The notes beneath the pieces are model-generated. The model saw only the letters and a program-made list of their open reading frames with translations. It was not told where the DNA came from and did no database searches. From positions 62,001 to 126,000 of the forward strand of contig NZ_RQJW01000021.1 in the NCBI RefSeq assembly GCF_004028635.1: a stretch of 64,000 nucleotides of DNA. The letters are read 5' to 3'. Positions 39,132 through 46,690 of this stretch are shown in pieces (position 1 is the stretch's first letter; every line of letters begins with the position of its first letter). The DNA is from Streptomyces cyaneus (GTDB taxonomy: Bacteria > Actinomycetota > Actinomycetes > Streptomycetales > Streptomycetaceae). Made by a program: the position numbers and the translations under genes.

Positions 39132-39806
39132 ATGAAGCGTCCCGGACCCTTGCTCACCCTTCTCGCGGGACTGTTGGTCGGCGTGTTCATGCTGTCGCTC
39201 AACGCGACGACGGGGACGAAGAACACCTCGTCCTCGTCCGCGGACACCACGAAGGAGTCGCCCGCGGTGACGGCGTCACCGACGCCCACCGGGACGACCC
39301 CGTCATCGTCACCCTCGCCCACCACGGCGCCCGCCCCCGTCCCCGACGCCCGCTACGCAGGCCGCACCGACGACGACTCCTCCGCCGTCGCCCTCACCCT
39401 GCGCGACGGCAGGGCGATCGCGTACTTCTGTGATGGCCGCGCCAAGGAGTCCTGGCTGCGCGGCGATGTGAACGATGACGGGACCATGCGGCTCACCGGC
39501 AAGGACGGTTCCGTGCTGAACGGCACCCTCGAGGACGGCAAGCAGATCCGCGGCACGGTCGACATCGACGGCGGGCACCACGCCTTCACCGCCGCCAGGA
39601 CGAAGAAGCCGTCGGGCCTGTACCGGGCCACCTCCACCGTGCGCGGCGCCGAGGTCGACGGCGGCTGGATCGTGCTGCCGGACGGCCGGCAGGTCGGCGT
39701 CCTCACCCGCGACGGCAAGCCCTCGCCCGCCCCGCGGCTCGACCCGCGGACGGGCGCGGTGACGGTCGACGGACAGCGGCTCACGGCCGGCCCCGCCGCC
39801 CCCTGA
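39132..39806 (+). CDS. Exported or membrane-anchored hypothetical protein
   Basis: A 224-residue protein. ATG 39132 has GGGGAGG four bases upstream and gives MKRPGPLLTLLAGLLVGVFML, a signal anchor. A Ser/Thr/Pro-rich spacer (about residues 30-75) leads to a beta-rich domain: YAGRTDDDSSAVALTLRDGRAIAYFCDGRAKESWLRGDV, then LTGKDGSVLNGTLEDGKQIRGTVDIDGG, then GWIVLPDGRQVGVL. The strand pattern resembles other exported Streptomyces domains, but I cannot name it. An 11-codon upstream frame (ATG 39100) overlaps the start in ATGA fashion but has no clear ribosome site. Confidence 0.75.
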   Translation: MKRPGPLLTLLAGLLVGVFMLSLNATTGTKNTSSSSADTTKESPAVTASPTPTGTTPSSSPSPTTAPAPVPDARYAGRTDDDSSAVALTLRDGRAIAYFCDGRAKESWLRGDVNDDGTMRLTGKDGSVLNGTLEDGKQIRGTVDIDGGHHAFTAARTKKPSGLYRATSTVRGAEVDGGWIVLPDGRQVGVLTRDGKPSPAPRLDPRTGAVTVDGQRLTAGPAAP

Positions 39807-39886
39807 TCCACTCCTCGATCCTGCCCTCACCTGCACCCCCTGCCCGCTCCCCTCCTCCTCGATCCCCCTCCTCACGGGAGTCGATC

Positions 39887-40471
39887 ATGACCGTCGACCC
39901 GAACGCCGTCACCCAGGACTTCCCGTCCCCGCCCCCCGGCCACCGCCGCCCGCACCCCGCCCGCTATCTGGTCCCGGCGCTGGTCGCCTGCGCGGTCGCG
40001 GTGGCCCTCGGGGCGTACGGCAAGGTCCACGACCCGAGCGGGACGGCCTTCAACCTCGCCGGGTTCAGCAGCACCGGCGCGGTCAAGTCATGGCTGGCGA
40101 CGGCGGCGATCTTCTTCGCGCTGGTGCAGCTGGTCTCCGCGTTCATGCTGTACGGCAAGCTGCCGGGGCCGGCCTGGTCGTCCGCACTGCATCGCTGGTC
40201 GGGGCGCGCGGCGTTCCTGGTCTCCGTCCCCGTGGCGGTGCACTGCCTGTACGCCATGGGCTACCAGACGTACGAAACGCGCGTTTTCTGGCACTCTCTC
40301 CTGGGTTGCTTCTTCTTCGGTGCTTTCAGTGCAAAGATGCTGTTGCTCCGCTCGGAGCGACTCCCCGGCTGGCTGCTGCCGATCGTCGGCGGGCTGGTTC
40401 TCACCGCTCTCACGATCATCTGGCTGACTTCCGCCCTCTGGTTCTTCCGCACTTTCGGAGTGACGACATGA
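39887..40471 (+). CDS. Four-TM membrane protein paired with a Rieske protein
   Basis: A 194-residue protein with a Pro-rich N-terminus, then TM segments at about 27-46, 70-90, 103-125 and 133-190, the last stretch holding two helices. Histidines inside or next to helices (LHRWSGRAAFLVSVPVAVHCLYAMG; RVFWHSLLGCFFFGAF) are spaced as in b-type heme-binding membrane cytochromes, so it may carry heme; this is inference. The family looks like DUF6529, from memory. It is coupled by a 4-bp ATGA overlap to the Rieske lipoprotein, suggesting a membrane electron-transfer pair. Confidence 0.75.
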   Translation: MTVDPNAVTQDFPSPPPGHRRPHPARYLVPALVACAVAVALGAYGKVHDPSGTAFNLAGFSSTGAVKSWLATAAIFFALVQLVSAFMLYGKLPGPAWSSALHRWSGRAAFLVSVPVAVHCLYAMGYQTYETRVFWHSLLGCFFFGAFSAKMLLLRSERLPGWLLPIVGGLVLTALTIIWLTSALWFFRTFGVTT

Positions 40472-40878
40472 CCAACGGTCCGACGCGGCGCACGATCCTC
40501 ATCGCGACGGGCGCGACGGGTGCGGCAGCGCTCGTCGCGAGCTGCGGCGATTCCGGCGGCACCGGCGACTCGGCCCCCAGCCTCTCCCCCGGCCAGGAGT
40601 TGGCCACCACGAGCGACATCCCGGTGGGCGGCGGCACGATCTTCAAGAACGAGGAAGTGGTGGTGACCCAGCCGAAGGACGGCGAGTTCAAGGCCTTCTC
40701 CGCCATCTGCACACACCAGCGGTGCACGGTCGCCAATGTCTCGGACGGCACGATCAACTGCACCTGCCACGGCAGCAAGTTCAACATCACGGACGGCTCG
40801 GTGGCCAACCCTCCGGCGACGAGGCCACTGCCCGAGAAGAAGATCACCGTGGACGGAAATTCGATCCGCCTGGCGTGA
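40468..40878 (+). CDS. Rieske 2Fe-2S lipoprotein, Tat exported
   Basis: A 136-residue precursor. The N-terminus TRRTILIATGATGAAALVASCG combines a twin-arginine start with the lipobox VASC (Cys about 26). The Rieske motif is complete: C81-T-H83 with C86, and C98-T-C100-H101-GSKF. Cys81/Cys98 and His83/His101 ligate the cluster and Cys86/Cys100 form the disulfide. It would sit outside the membrane as a one-electron carrier. The upstream four-TM protein is the likely partner. The acceptor or donor is unknown. Confidence 0.92.
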   Translation: MTNGPTRRTILIATGATGAAALVASCGDSGGTGDSAPSLSPGQELATTSDIPVGGGTIFKNEEVVVTQPKDGEFKAFSAICTHQRCTVANVSDGTINCTCHGSKFNITDGSVANPPATRPLPEKKITVDGNSIRLA

Positions 40879-40900
40879 TCCGCCCCGTACGCTCCGGGGC

Positions 40901-41644
40901 ATGCACCCCGAGACCCTGGTACGCGACCACACGATCTACGCCTGCGTCATGGGCTCGCGCGCCTTCGGTCTGGCCACGGACGGCAGCGACACCGACCGCC
41001 GGGGCGTGTTCCTCGCTCCCACCGCCCTCTTCTGGCGCTTCGACAAGCCGCCGACGCACGTCGAAGGCCCGCTGGAGGAGCAGTTCAGCTGGGAGCTGGA
41101 ACGCTTCTGCGAGCTGGCCCTGCGCGCCAACCCGAACATCCTGGAGTGCCTGCACTCCCCGCTCGTGGAGTACGTCGACGACACGGGCCGCGAACTCCTC
41201 GAGCTGCGCGAGGCGTTCCTGTCCCGCCAGGCCTTGGAGACGTTCACGCGCTACGCGCTCGGGCAGCGCAAGAAGCTGGAGGCGGACGTCCGCGCCCACG
41301 GCGTCCCGCGCTGGAAGCACGCGATGCACCTGTTGCGCCTCCTGGCGAGCGCCCGCGACCTGCTGCGCACCGGCCGCCTGACGATCGACGTGGGCGACGG
41401 GCGCGCGGCACTGCTGGAGGTCAAGCGCGGCGAAGTCCCGTGGCCGGAGGTGGAGTCCCGGATGACCCGCCTGTCGAGGGAGGCGGAGGATGCCGCCCAC
41501 CACAGCCCGCTGCCGGCCGAGCCGGACCGCCGCCGGGTCGAGGACTTCCTGATCCGCGTCCGCCGCTCGTCAGCCCTCCAGCCGGGTCCGTACGACGAAG
41601 GCGTGCAGGGCGTCGTAGGTGCTCGGAGCGTCGGGCAGCGCTGA
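40901..41644 (+). CDS. Pol-beta superfamily nucleotidyltransferase (RlaP-like), copy 1
   Basis: A 247-residue protein starting MHPETLVRDHTIYACVMGSRAFG. The nucleotidyltransferase motif is GSRAFGLATDGSDTDRRG: G18-S19 then D30-x-D32 as metal ligands. A third acidic position in FSWELERFCELAL and the helical part (NPNILECLHSPLVEY) fit Pfam PF10127 (Nuc-transf_2/RlaP), members of which sit in RNA repair loci. It starts 22 bp after the Rieske gene and ends overlapping copy 2 by 75 bp, tail to tail. The nucleotide and acceptor are unknown. Confidence 0.88.
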   Translation: MHPETLVRDHTIYACVMGSRAFGLATDGSDTDRRGVFLAPTALFWRFDKPPTHVEGPLEEQFSWELERFCELALRANPNILECLHSPLVEYVDDTGRELLELREAFLSRQALETFTRYALGQRKKLEADVRAHGVPRWKHAMHLLRLLASARDLLRTGRLTIDVGDGRAALLEVKRGEVPWPEVESRMTRLSREAEDAAHHSPLPAEPDRRRVEDFLIRVRRSSALQPGPYDEGVQGVVGARSVGQR

Positions 41645-42319
41645 GGCCGCCTGCGCCTCGTCCAGCACACTGTGCAGTCGCTCGACGTCGGCCGCCACGC
41701 GCGCGTGCTCGACGTCGGCGGCCCCGTGCTCCTGCTCGGCCTTGGCGTCGATCAGCTCCGGCAGATAGGCGGGCGCGTCGACCTCCCGGAGCAACGTCGG
41801 CAGATGCGGCTGCACCTCACCACTGCGCATCAGATGGATGCCGGTGAGCAGCACGCGGAAGGTGTAGAGCAGGGGCTTGAGCTCGCCGGTCTTCTCGAAG
41901 AGCCGCCACTGCGTGCCGCCGAACCCCCGGTAGTGATGCGCGTGGTGGCTGGTGACGACGCCGGGCGCGAGTTCGGCCAGCTCCCGGTGGGCGTCCGTGC
42001 TGTGCACGACGAGCGGCGACAACAGCTGCTCCAGGACATAGCCGTTACGCCGCAGCATCAGCCGTACGAACTTGCGCAGGTCGTGCGTGACCAGGTCCAT
42101 CTCGACGCCGTCCCGCACCCACATCCGTGACCGCGTCTCGTCCGGCTCCCGGAGCCCGACGAGGTCGGCGGTCGGCAGCAGGTGCACGCCCCGCAGGTCG
42201 ACGTCCGAGTCGCGTGACGGGAAGCCGTAAAGGTGCGCGCCGGAGACCGTCGCGAACAGCACCGGGTCGGGCTGTTCGGCGACGACGGGCATGAGGTCGA
42301 TGTCCAGGGCGTCGATCAT
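41570..42319 (-). CDS. Pol-beta superfamily nucleotidyltransferase (RlaP-like), copy 2
   Basis: A 249-residue paralogue of the convergent gene at 40901. The core is SGAHLYGFPSRDSDVDLRGVH, with D39-x-D41 as metal ligands, then EMDLVTHDLRKFVRLMLRRNGYVLEQLLSPLVVH. It has a longer C-terminal helical region with HHAHHYRGFGGTQWRLFE. It is the last gene of a three-gene operon (NUDIX regulator, ADP-ribosylglycohydrolase, this gene), starting 3 bp after the glycohydrolase stop. The operon partners suggest work on ADP-ribosylated or damaged RNA ends; this is inference from family and neighbourhood. Confidence 0.88.
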   Translation of the reverse strand: MIDALDIDLMPVVAEQPDPVLFATVSGAHLYGFPSRDSDVDLRGVHLLPTADLVGLREPDETRSRMWVRDGVEMDLVTHDLRKFVRLMLRRNGYVLEQLLSPLVVHSTDAHRELAELAPGVVTSHHAHHYRGFGGTQWRLFEKTGELKPLLYTFRVLLTGIHLMRSGEVQPHLPTLLREVDAPAYLPELIDAKAEQEHGAADVEHARVAADVERLHSVLDEAQAASALPDAPSTYDALHAFVVRTRLEG

Positions 42320-42322
42320 CCG

Positions 42323-43345
42323 TCAAGCGTCCCAGAGCGCCCCGAGGGTCAGCAGGTCCCCCCGGTACTCGATCCGGTCCGCCCACTGCGTCGGCCAGGC
42401 GTCGGCCCCGAGCCAGGCGCCCGCGAACGCTCCCGTCAGGCACGCGATCGAGTCCGAGTCCCCGGACGTGCAGGCGGCCCGGCGCAGGGCCGTCAGCGGC
42501 TCGTCGACGAACAGCAGGAAGCACAGCAACCCGGTCGCGAGGGCCTCTTCGGCGATCCAGCCCGCGCCGGTGGCCAGGCACGGGTCGGTCTCGGGCGAGG
42601 CCGTGCGTACGGCGTCCTGGAGGCGGCCGAGGATCTCCAGGCACTCGTCCCAGCCGCGCGCGATGAAGTGCTCGGGGGTGGGGTCCTGGCTGCGGGTCCA
42701 CAAGTCGCCGAGCCAGCGCTCGTGGTACCGGCTGCGGTTCTCATAGGCGTACGACCGCAGCAACCCGACCAGCCCGGTCGGCTCGGCGCCCTGCGCGAGG
42801 AGCCGTACGGCGTGCGCGGTCAGGTCGGACGCGGCGAGCGCCGTGGGATGCCCGTGGGTGAGCGCGGACTGCAACTGGGCGGCGCCCGCCCGCTGTTCGT
42901 CGCTCAGACCGGGGACGAGACCTAGGGGCGCGACGCGCATGTTGGCGCCGCAGCCCTTGGAGCCGATCTGGCTGGCGTCCTGCCAGGGCAGGTCCGGGCG
43001 CTCCAGCAGGTCGCAAGCCCTGAGGCAGGTGTTGCCCGGGGCGCGGTTGTTCTCCGGCGAGCGATTCCACGCGATGAACTCCGCACGCACCGGCTCCGCC
43101 AACGCGTCGGGCCCGAGTACGCCCATGTCCATCGCCGTCCGTAGCCCCTTCCCCAACGCCAGCGTCATCTGGGTGTCGTCGGTGACGATCGCCGGCGTCG
43201 GCAGCTCCATCTCGCGCCAGGGCCCGCACTTGGCGAGGATCGTCGGCACGTCGTTGAACTCGGTAGGGAAGCCGAGCGCGTCGCCGAGGGCGAGGCCGAG
43301 CAGGGAGCCGGTGGCGGCGCGCTTGCGGACGGTGGTCGTGGTCAT
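42323..43345 (-). CDS. ADP-ribosylglycohydrolase (DraG/ARH family)
   Basis: A 340-residue protein starting MTTTTVRKRAATGSLLGLALGDALGFPTEF. The first metal motif is TDDTQMTLALGKGL (about residues 56-69). The second is SGDSDSIACLTGAFAGAWLGADAWP (about 300-322), the D-x-D that completes the binuclear Mg site. The all-helical family removes ADP-ribose from proteins, nucleic acids or small molecules. It overlaps the NUDIX gene by 4 bp and precedes the RlaP-like gene by 3 bp. With an ADP-ribose-sensing regulator in front, release and handling of ADP-ribose is the likely theme. Confidence 0.92.
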   Translation of the reverse strand: MTTTTVRKRAATGSLLGLALGDALGFPTEFNDVPTILAKCGPWREMELPTPAIVTDDTQMTLALGKGLRTAMDMGVLGPDALAEPVRAEFIAWNRSPENNRAPGNTCLRACDLLERPDLPWQDASQIGSKGCGANMRVAPLGLVPGLSDEQRAGAAQLQSALTHGHPTALAASDLTAHAVRLLAQGAEPTGLVGLLRSYAYENRSRYHERWLGDLWTRSQDPTPEHFIARGWDECLEILGRLQDAVRTASPETDPCLATGAGWIAEEALATGLLCFLLFVDEPLTALRRAACTSGDSDSIACLTGAFAGAWLGADAWPTQWADRIEYRGDLLTLGALWDA

Positions 43346-44064
43346 GCGGGGCGTCCTTCCGGGGTGGGCCGCAGCAGGGGCGGGTGGAGGGCGGTGGCGG
43401 TGCCCGCGCTGTACAGCGCGGCCGGTTTGCCGCGGCCGCCGGTGAGCCGGGCGGCGCCGGGCACGGGTTCGACGAAGCCCGGCGTGGCGAGCACCTTGCG
43501 GCGGAAGTTGGGCCGGTCGAGGGCGGTGCCCCACACCGTCTCGTAGACCTGTTGCAGCTCGCCGAGCGTGAACTCGGGCGGGCAGAAGGCGGTGGCGAGA
43601 CAGGTGTACTCGAGCTTGGCGCCGACGCGTTCATGGGCGTCGGCCAGGATCCGGTCGTGGTCGAAGGCGAGCGGCCCCGCCGTGTCGTACGGCACCCAGC
43701 GCGCCTGCGCCGCGTCGCTGCCGCCGTGCGGTTCGGGCAGGTGGGGCAGCAGCGCGGTGAAGGCGACCGTCACGACCCGCATCCGGGGGTCGCGGTCGGG
43801 CTCGCTGTAGGTCCGCAGCTGCTCCAGGTGCAGCCCGGAGACGTCCGACAGGCCGGTCTCCTCGGCGAGTTCACGCCGGGCGGCCGTCTCCGCCGACTCG
43901 TCCGGCTGCACGAACCCGCCGGGCAACGCCCAGTGCCCCTTGTACGGCTCCTGCCCGCGCTCGACGAGCAGGACCTTCAGGACGCCGTCGCGGATGGTGA
44001 GGACGGCGAGGTCGGCGGTGACGGCGAAGGGCTCGTGCGCGTATTTGTCGTAGTTCATGCTCAT
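43342..44064 (-). CDS. NrtR-like NUDIX transcriptional regulator
   Basis: A 240-residue protein starting MSMNYDKYAHEPFAVTADLAV. The N-terminal NUDIX domain has an intact box (GGFVQPDESAETAARRE then LAEETGL), so hydrolysis of ADP-ribose or a dinucleotide may be retained. The C-terminal 90 residues (FTLGELQQVYETVWGTALDRPNFRRKVLATPGFVEPVP) form the winged helix characteristic of NrtR regulators of NAD metabolism. It is first in the operon with the ADP-ribosylglycohydrolase and the RlaP-like gene. The palindrome 28 bp upstream of its start is the likely autoregulatory operator. Confidence 0.88.
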   Translation of the reverse strand: MSMNYDKYAHEPFAVTADLAVLTIRDGVLKVLLVERGQEPYKGHWALPGGFVQPDESAETAARRELAEETGLSDVSGLHLEQLRTYSEPDRDPRMRVVTVAFTALLPHLPEPHGGSDAAQARWVPYDTAGPLAFDHDRILADAHERVGAKLEYTCLATAFCPPEFTLGELQQVYETVWGTALDRPNFRRKVLATPGFVEPVPGAARLTGGRGKPAALYSAGTATALHPPLLRPTPEGRPA

Positions 44065-44091
44065 GAGAACCCACCCACCCCCTCAACAGCT

Positions 44092-44114
44092 TTTATAGTC
44101 ATCACGACTATAAA
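44092..44114. promoter_or_regulatory. Palindromic operator upstream of the NrtR-like gene
   Basis: TTTATAGTC (44092-44100) and GACTATAAA (44106-44114) form a perfect 9-bp inverted repeat around ATCAC. It lies 28-50 bp upstream of the regulator's ATG. The TATAGTC half-site is AT-rich and stands out against the surrounding GC-rich DNA. Long dyads of this type are known NrtR sites in other bacteria. Confidence 0.75.
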
Positions 44115-44141
44115 GAGGGTGGGGTAACGGCACAACCCCGG

Positions 44142-44687
44142 TCAGGCAAAGGACTCGCGACGGCCCAGGAAGGCCAGCAGCCGGACATCGGCACGCGCGC
44201 GTGGCGGCACCGCGACCGGTGCGGCGAACCGCACCCCCCTGTCCTCCTCCGTGACCACACAACGGGCGACGTTCAGCAGCTCGGCCGCGAGCGCGACCGG
44301 GATGGGCCTCGGCCGGCCGCAGGCCTGGGCGACGTCCCACCCGTGCACGGCGATCTCGACGGCGCCCACGGCTCCCATCACCCGCACGTCCAGCGGCCGC
44401 TCACCGACCAGGACGCGGTCCCCGGCGGGCCCGGCCGCCCAGGCGCCGAGCACAGCGCACGCGCGCGTACGGAAGCCGCAGACGCGGTCGGCGCGCGGGA
44501 ACAGCCCGATGCGGCCGCCGGTCAAACCCTCGTACAAGGCGTCCAGCGAGTCGTCGAGGTGTCCGAGCAGCTCCCCCAGATCCCACTCGCCGCACGGCGT
44601 CCCGCGCCGCAGATCCCCGGCCTCCACACCCGCGACGCCGCCGAGCGTGTAGGCGAGCGAACGCTCCAGCAGCTCGCCGGAGTTCAT
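44142..44687 (-). CDS. TIGR03086-type metal-binding protein (DinB/MDMPI fold)
   Basis: A 181-residue protein starting MNSGELLERSLAYTLGGVAG. The four-helix pattern with CGEWDLGELLGHLDDSLDALYEGL (W-x-x-x-x-x-x-H motif) and AVEIAVHGWDVAQACG (the H-x-W-D-x-A motif, His as metal ligand) is that of the maleylpyruvate-isomerase-like/TIGR03086 proteins. Some family members use mycothiol; the substrate here is unknown. ATG 44687 is overlapped by the stop of an upstream 35-codon frame, suggesting coupled translation. Confidence 0.85.
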   Translation of the reverse strand: MNSGELLERSLAYTLGGVAGVEAGDLRRGTPCGEWDLGELLGHLDDSLDALYEGLTGGRIGLFPRADRVCGFRTRACAVLGAWAAGPAGDRVLVGERPLDVRVMGAVGAVEIAVHGWDVAQACGRPRPIPVALAAELLNVARCVVTEEDRGVRFAAPVAVPPRARADVRLLAFLGRRESFA

Positions 44688-44791
44688 GACAGGCCCCATA
44701 AAGCCCTCAGCGGCCCCTCAGGCGCCGTACGGGATGCCTCCCGGGTCTTCGGTCGCCCGCGCTCCTCGCGATCCGCCGTGGTGGTCCTCAT
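44684..44791 (-). CDS. Candidate 35-aa leader ORF coupled to the downstream gene
   Basis: ATG 44791 has GGAGGG six bases upstream and opens MRTTTADREERGRPKTREAS..., ending at TGA 44684-44686, which overlaps the ATG of the TIGR03086 gene in ATGA fashion. The product is Arg/Thr/Glu-rich with no recognised family. A proper ribosome site plus exact coupling argue that it is translated, perhaps mainly to deliver ribosomes to the next gene, whose own ribosome site is poor. Confidence 0.45.
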   Translation of the reverse strand: MRTTTADREERGRPKTREASRTAPEGPLRALWGLS

Positions 44792-44842
44792 GCCCGCTCC
44801 CTCCGTCACGGATACAGACCGGCGCAGGGGCGAAAACACATC

Positions 44843-44874
44843 GGCCGGTCCCGGGTCGGCACCCGGAACCGGCC
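44843..44874 (-). terminator. Terminator downstream of the rluB-like gene
   Basis: GGCCGGTCCCGGGT (44843-44856) pairs with ACCCGGAACCGGCC (44861-44874) with one mismatch and a 4-nt loop, 35 bp past the stop codon of the pseudouridine synthase gene. Confidence 0.75.
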
Positions 44875-44891
44875 TGCACGCACGCGTACGG

Positions 44892-44915
44892 GACTACAGG
44901 ACTACAGGACTACAG
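44892..44915. repeat. Octamer GACTACAG x3 on the rluB-like stop codon
   Basis: Three perfect tandem copies of GACTACAG span 44892-44915. On the minus strand each reads CTGTAGTC and so contains TAG; the gene's stop (44910-44912) is in the copy nearest the gene. Confidence 0.85.
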
Positions 44916-46037
44916 ATCGACTTCCTGCATCAGCATGCCGACCTCGGTGTTCGACAGCCGCCGCAGCCAGCCCGACTTCTGGTCGCCGAGGGTGATGGGC
45001 CCGAAGGCGGTGCGCACCAGCTTCTCGACGGGGAAGCCCGCCTCCGCCAGCATGCGGCGGACGATGTGCTTGCGACCCTCGTGGAGGGTGACCTCGACCA
45101 GGTAGTTCTTGCCGGTCTGCTCGACGACCCGGAAGTGGTCCGCGCGCGCGTAGCCGTCCTCCAGCTGGATGCCGTCCTTGAGCTTCTTGCCCAGGTCGCG
45201 CGGGATCGGGCCGACGATGGCCGCGAGGTAGGTCTTCTTGACGCCGTACTTGGGGTGGGTGAGGCGGTGCGCCAGCTCGCCGTGGTTGGTGAGCAGGATG
45301 ACGCCCTCGGTCTCGGTGTCGAGCCGTCCGACGTGGAAGAGCCGGGTCTCACGGTTGGTGACGTAGTCGCCGAGGCACTGACGGCCGTCGGGGTCCTCCA
45401 TCGTCGAGACGACACCGGCGGGCTTGTTGAGCGAGAAGAACTGGTACGACTGCGTGGCGACGGTCAGGCCGTCGACCTTGACCTCGTCCTTCTCCGGGTC
45501 GACCCGCTTGCCCTGCTCCAGCACGATCTCGCCGTTGACCTCGACCCGCGCCTGCTCGATCAGCTCCTCGCAGGCACGCCGGGAGCCGTAACCCGCGCGC
45601 GCGAGCACCTTCTGCAGGCGCTCACCCTCCTGCTCGGCGCCCGGGAAGGTCTTGGGCAGCTTGACGTCCTTCTTGCCCGCGTAGCGCTCGCGGTTGCGCT
45701 CCTCGGCGCGCGCGTCGTACTCGCGGGACGTCGCCGGGGCCCAACGGCCCCGACCGGTGCCGCGCTGCTGGCCCTGCTTGGGCCCGCCCTTGGCACCTCC
45801 GCGCGCGGAGGCACCGCGGCCGGACTTCGGGCCGTCCTGCGTCGCCCCGGGGCCTACGTCGTAGCGCCGCTCCTCCGGGCGCGGCTTCTTCGGCCGGCCG
45901 CCCTGCTTGTCGTCGCGGTTGTTACCGGCGCCGCGGTAATTACCGCGGCCACCACTGCTCCCGCCGCGGCCGCCGCTGTTGCCACCACGGCTCCCGCCGT
46001 TGTTTCCGCTGCTGTTCCTGCCGCTGCTGCTTCGCAT
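44910..46037 (-). CDS. rluB: rRNA pseudouridine synthase (RsuA/RluB family)
   Basis: A 375-residue protein. The first 135 residues are Gly/Arg/Asn/Ser-rich (SSGNNGGSRGGNSGGRGG and similar), a disordered RNA-binding type tail. An S4 domain follows (ERLQKVLARAGYGSRRACEELIEQARVEVNG), then the synthase domain with FHVGRLDTETEGVILLTNHGELAHRLTHPKYGVKKTY, the catalytic Asp being in GRLDTET. HEGRKHIVRRMLAEAGFPV matches the RluB/RsuA end. It modifies 23S or 16S rRNA. ATG 46037 overlaps the scpB stop. It is often found right after scpAB, which supports the call. Confidence 0.92.
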   Translation of the reverse strand: MRSSSGRNSSGNNGGSRGGNSGGRGGSSGGRGNYRGAGNNRDDKQGGRPKKPRPEERRYDVGPGATQDGPKSGRGASARGGAKGGPKQGQQRGTGRGRWAPATSREYDARAEERNRERYAGKKDVKLPKTFPGAEQEGERLQKVLARAGYGSRRACEELIEQARVEVNGEIVLEQGKRVDPEKDEVKVDGLTVATQSYQFFSLNKPAGVVSTMEDPDGRQCLGDYVTNRETRLFHVGRLDTETEGVILLTNHGELAHRLTHPKYGVKKTYLAAIVGPIPRDLGKKLKDGIQLEDGYARADHFRVVEQTGKNYLVEVTLHEGRKHIVRRMLAEAGFPVEKLVRTAFGPITLGDQKSGWLRRLSNTEVGMLMQEVDL

Positions 46038-46690
46038 CAAAGTTCCGTCTTGTCGTCTGCGTCCTCGGAATCCGGAGCGTCCGGATCGAACGACGGGACT
46101 CCTTCCAGCGTCTCGGCCTCGATCGCCTCCGCCTCCGGGAGGAAGGGCGCGAGCTCCGGGAGCTCGTCCAGGCCGCGCAGGCCCATTCGCTCAAGGAAGT
46201 AGTTCGTCGTCCTGTACAGGATCGCACCTGTTTCGGGTTCCGTGCCCGCCTCCTCGACCAGCCCGCGCTGAAGGAGGGTGCGCATGACACCGTCACAGTT
46301 CACTCCGCGCACGGCGGAGACGCGGCTGCGGCTGACCGGCTGGCGGTACGCGACGACCGCCAGGGTCTCCAGGGCGGCCTGGGTGAGGCGGGCCGTCTGA
46401 CCGTCGAGCACCAGACGTTCGACGGCGGCCGCGTACTCGGAGCGGGTGTAGAAACGCCAGCCGCCCGCGACGAACCGCAGCTCGAAGCCGCGCCCCTGCA
46501 CGGCGTACTCGTCGGCCAGCTCCCGCAGGGCATCGGCGATCTGGCGTCGCGGCCGCTCCAGGAGCTTCGCGAGGCGCTCCTCGGTCGCAGGTTCGTCCAC
46601 GACCATGAGCATCGCCTCAAGGGCGGGCTTGAGGTCGAGGTCGGCGACGGTACGCAGCCCGGCCGGAAGCTCGGTTGTGTCCTCACTCAC
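46037..46690 (-). CDS. scpB: Segregation and condensation protein B
   Basis: A 217-residue protein starting MSEDTTELPAGLRTVADLDLKP. Two winged helices are visible: LKPALEAMLMVVDEPATEERLAKLLERPRRQIADALRELADEY, then LTQAALETLAVVAYRQPVSRSRVSAVRGVNCDGVMRTLLQRGLVEEAGTEPETGAILYRTTNYFLERMGL. These are the ScpB hallmarks. An acidic tail follows (about 30 residues). ScpB dimers bind ScpA to bridge SMC heads in chromosome compaction. It overlaps scpA by 4 bp. Confidence 0.95.
   Translation of the reverse strand: MSEDTTELPAGLRTVADLDLKPALEAMLMVVDEPATEERLAKLLERPRRQIADALRELADEYAVQGRGFELRFVAGGWRFYTRSEYAAAVERLVLDGQTARLTQAALETLAVVAYRQPVSRSRVSAVRGVNCDGVMRTLLQRGLVEEAGTEPETGAILYRTTNYFLERMGLRGLDELPELAPFLPEAEAIEAETLEGVPSFDPDAPDSEDADDKTEL

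Noticed and set aside
39100..39135. An 11-codon frame (MGRKLASGEAS) overlapping ATG 39132 in ATGA form
   Set aside because: No clear ribosome site in front of it and too short to judge by composition; it could be a leader but is unsupported.
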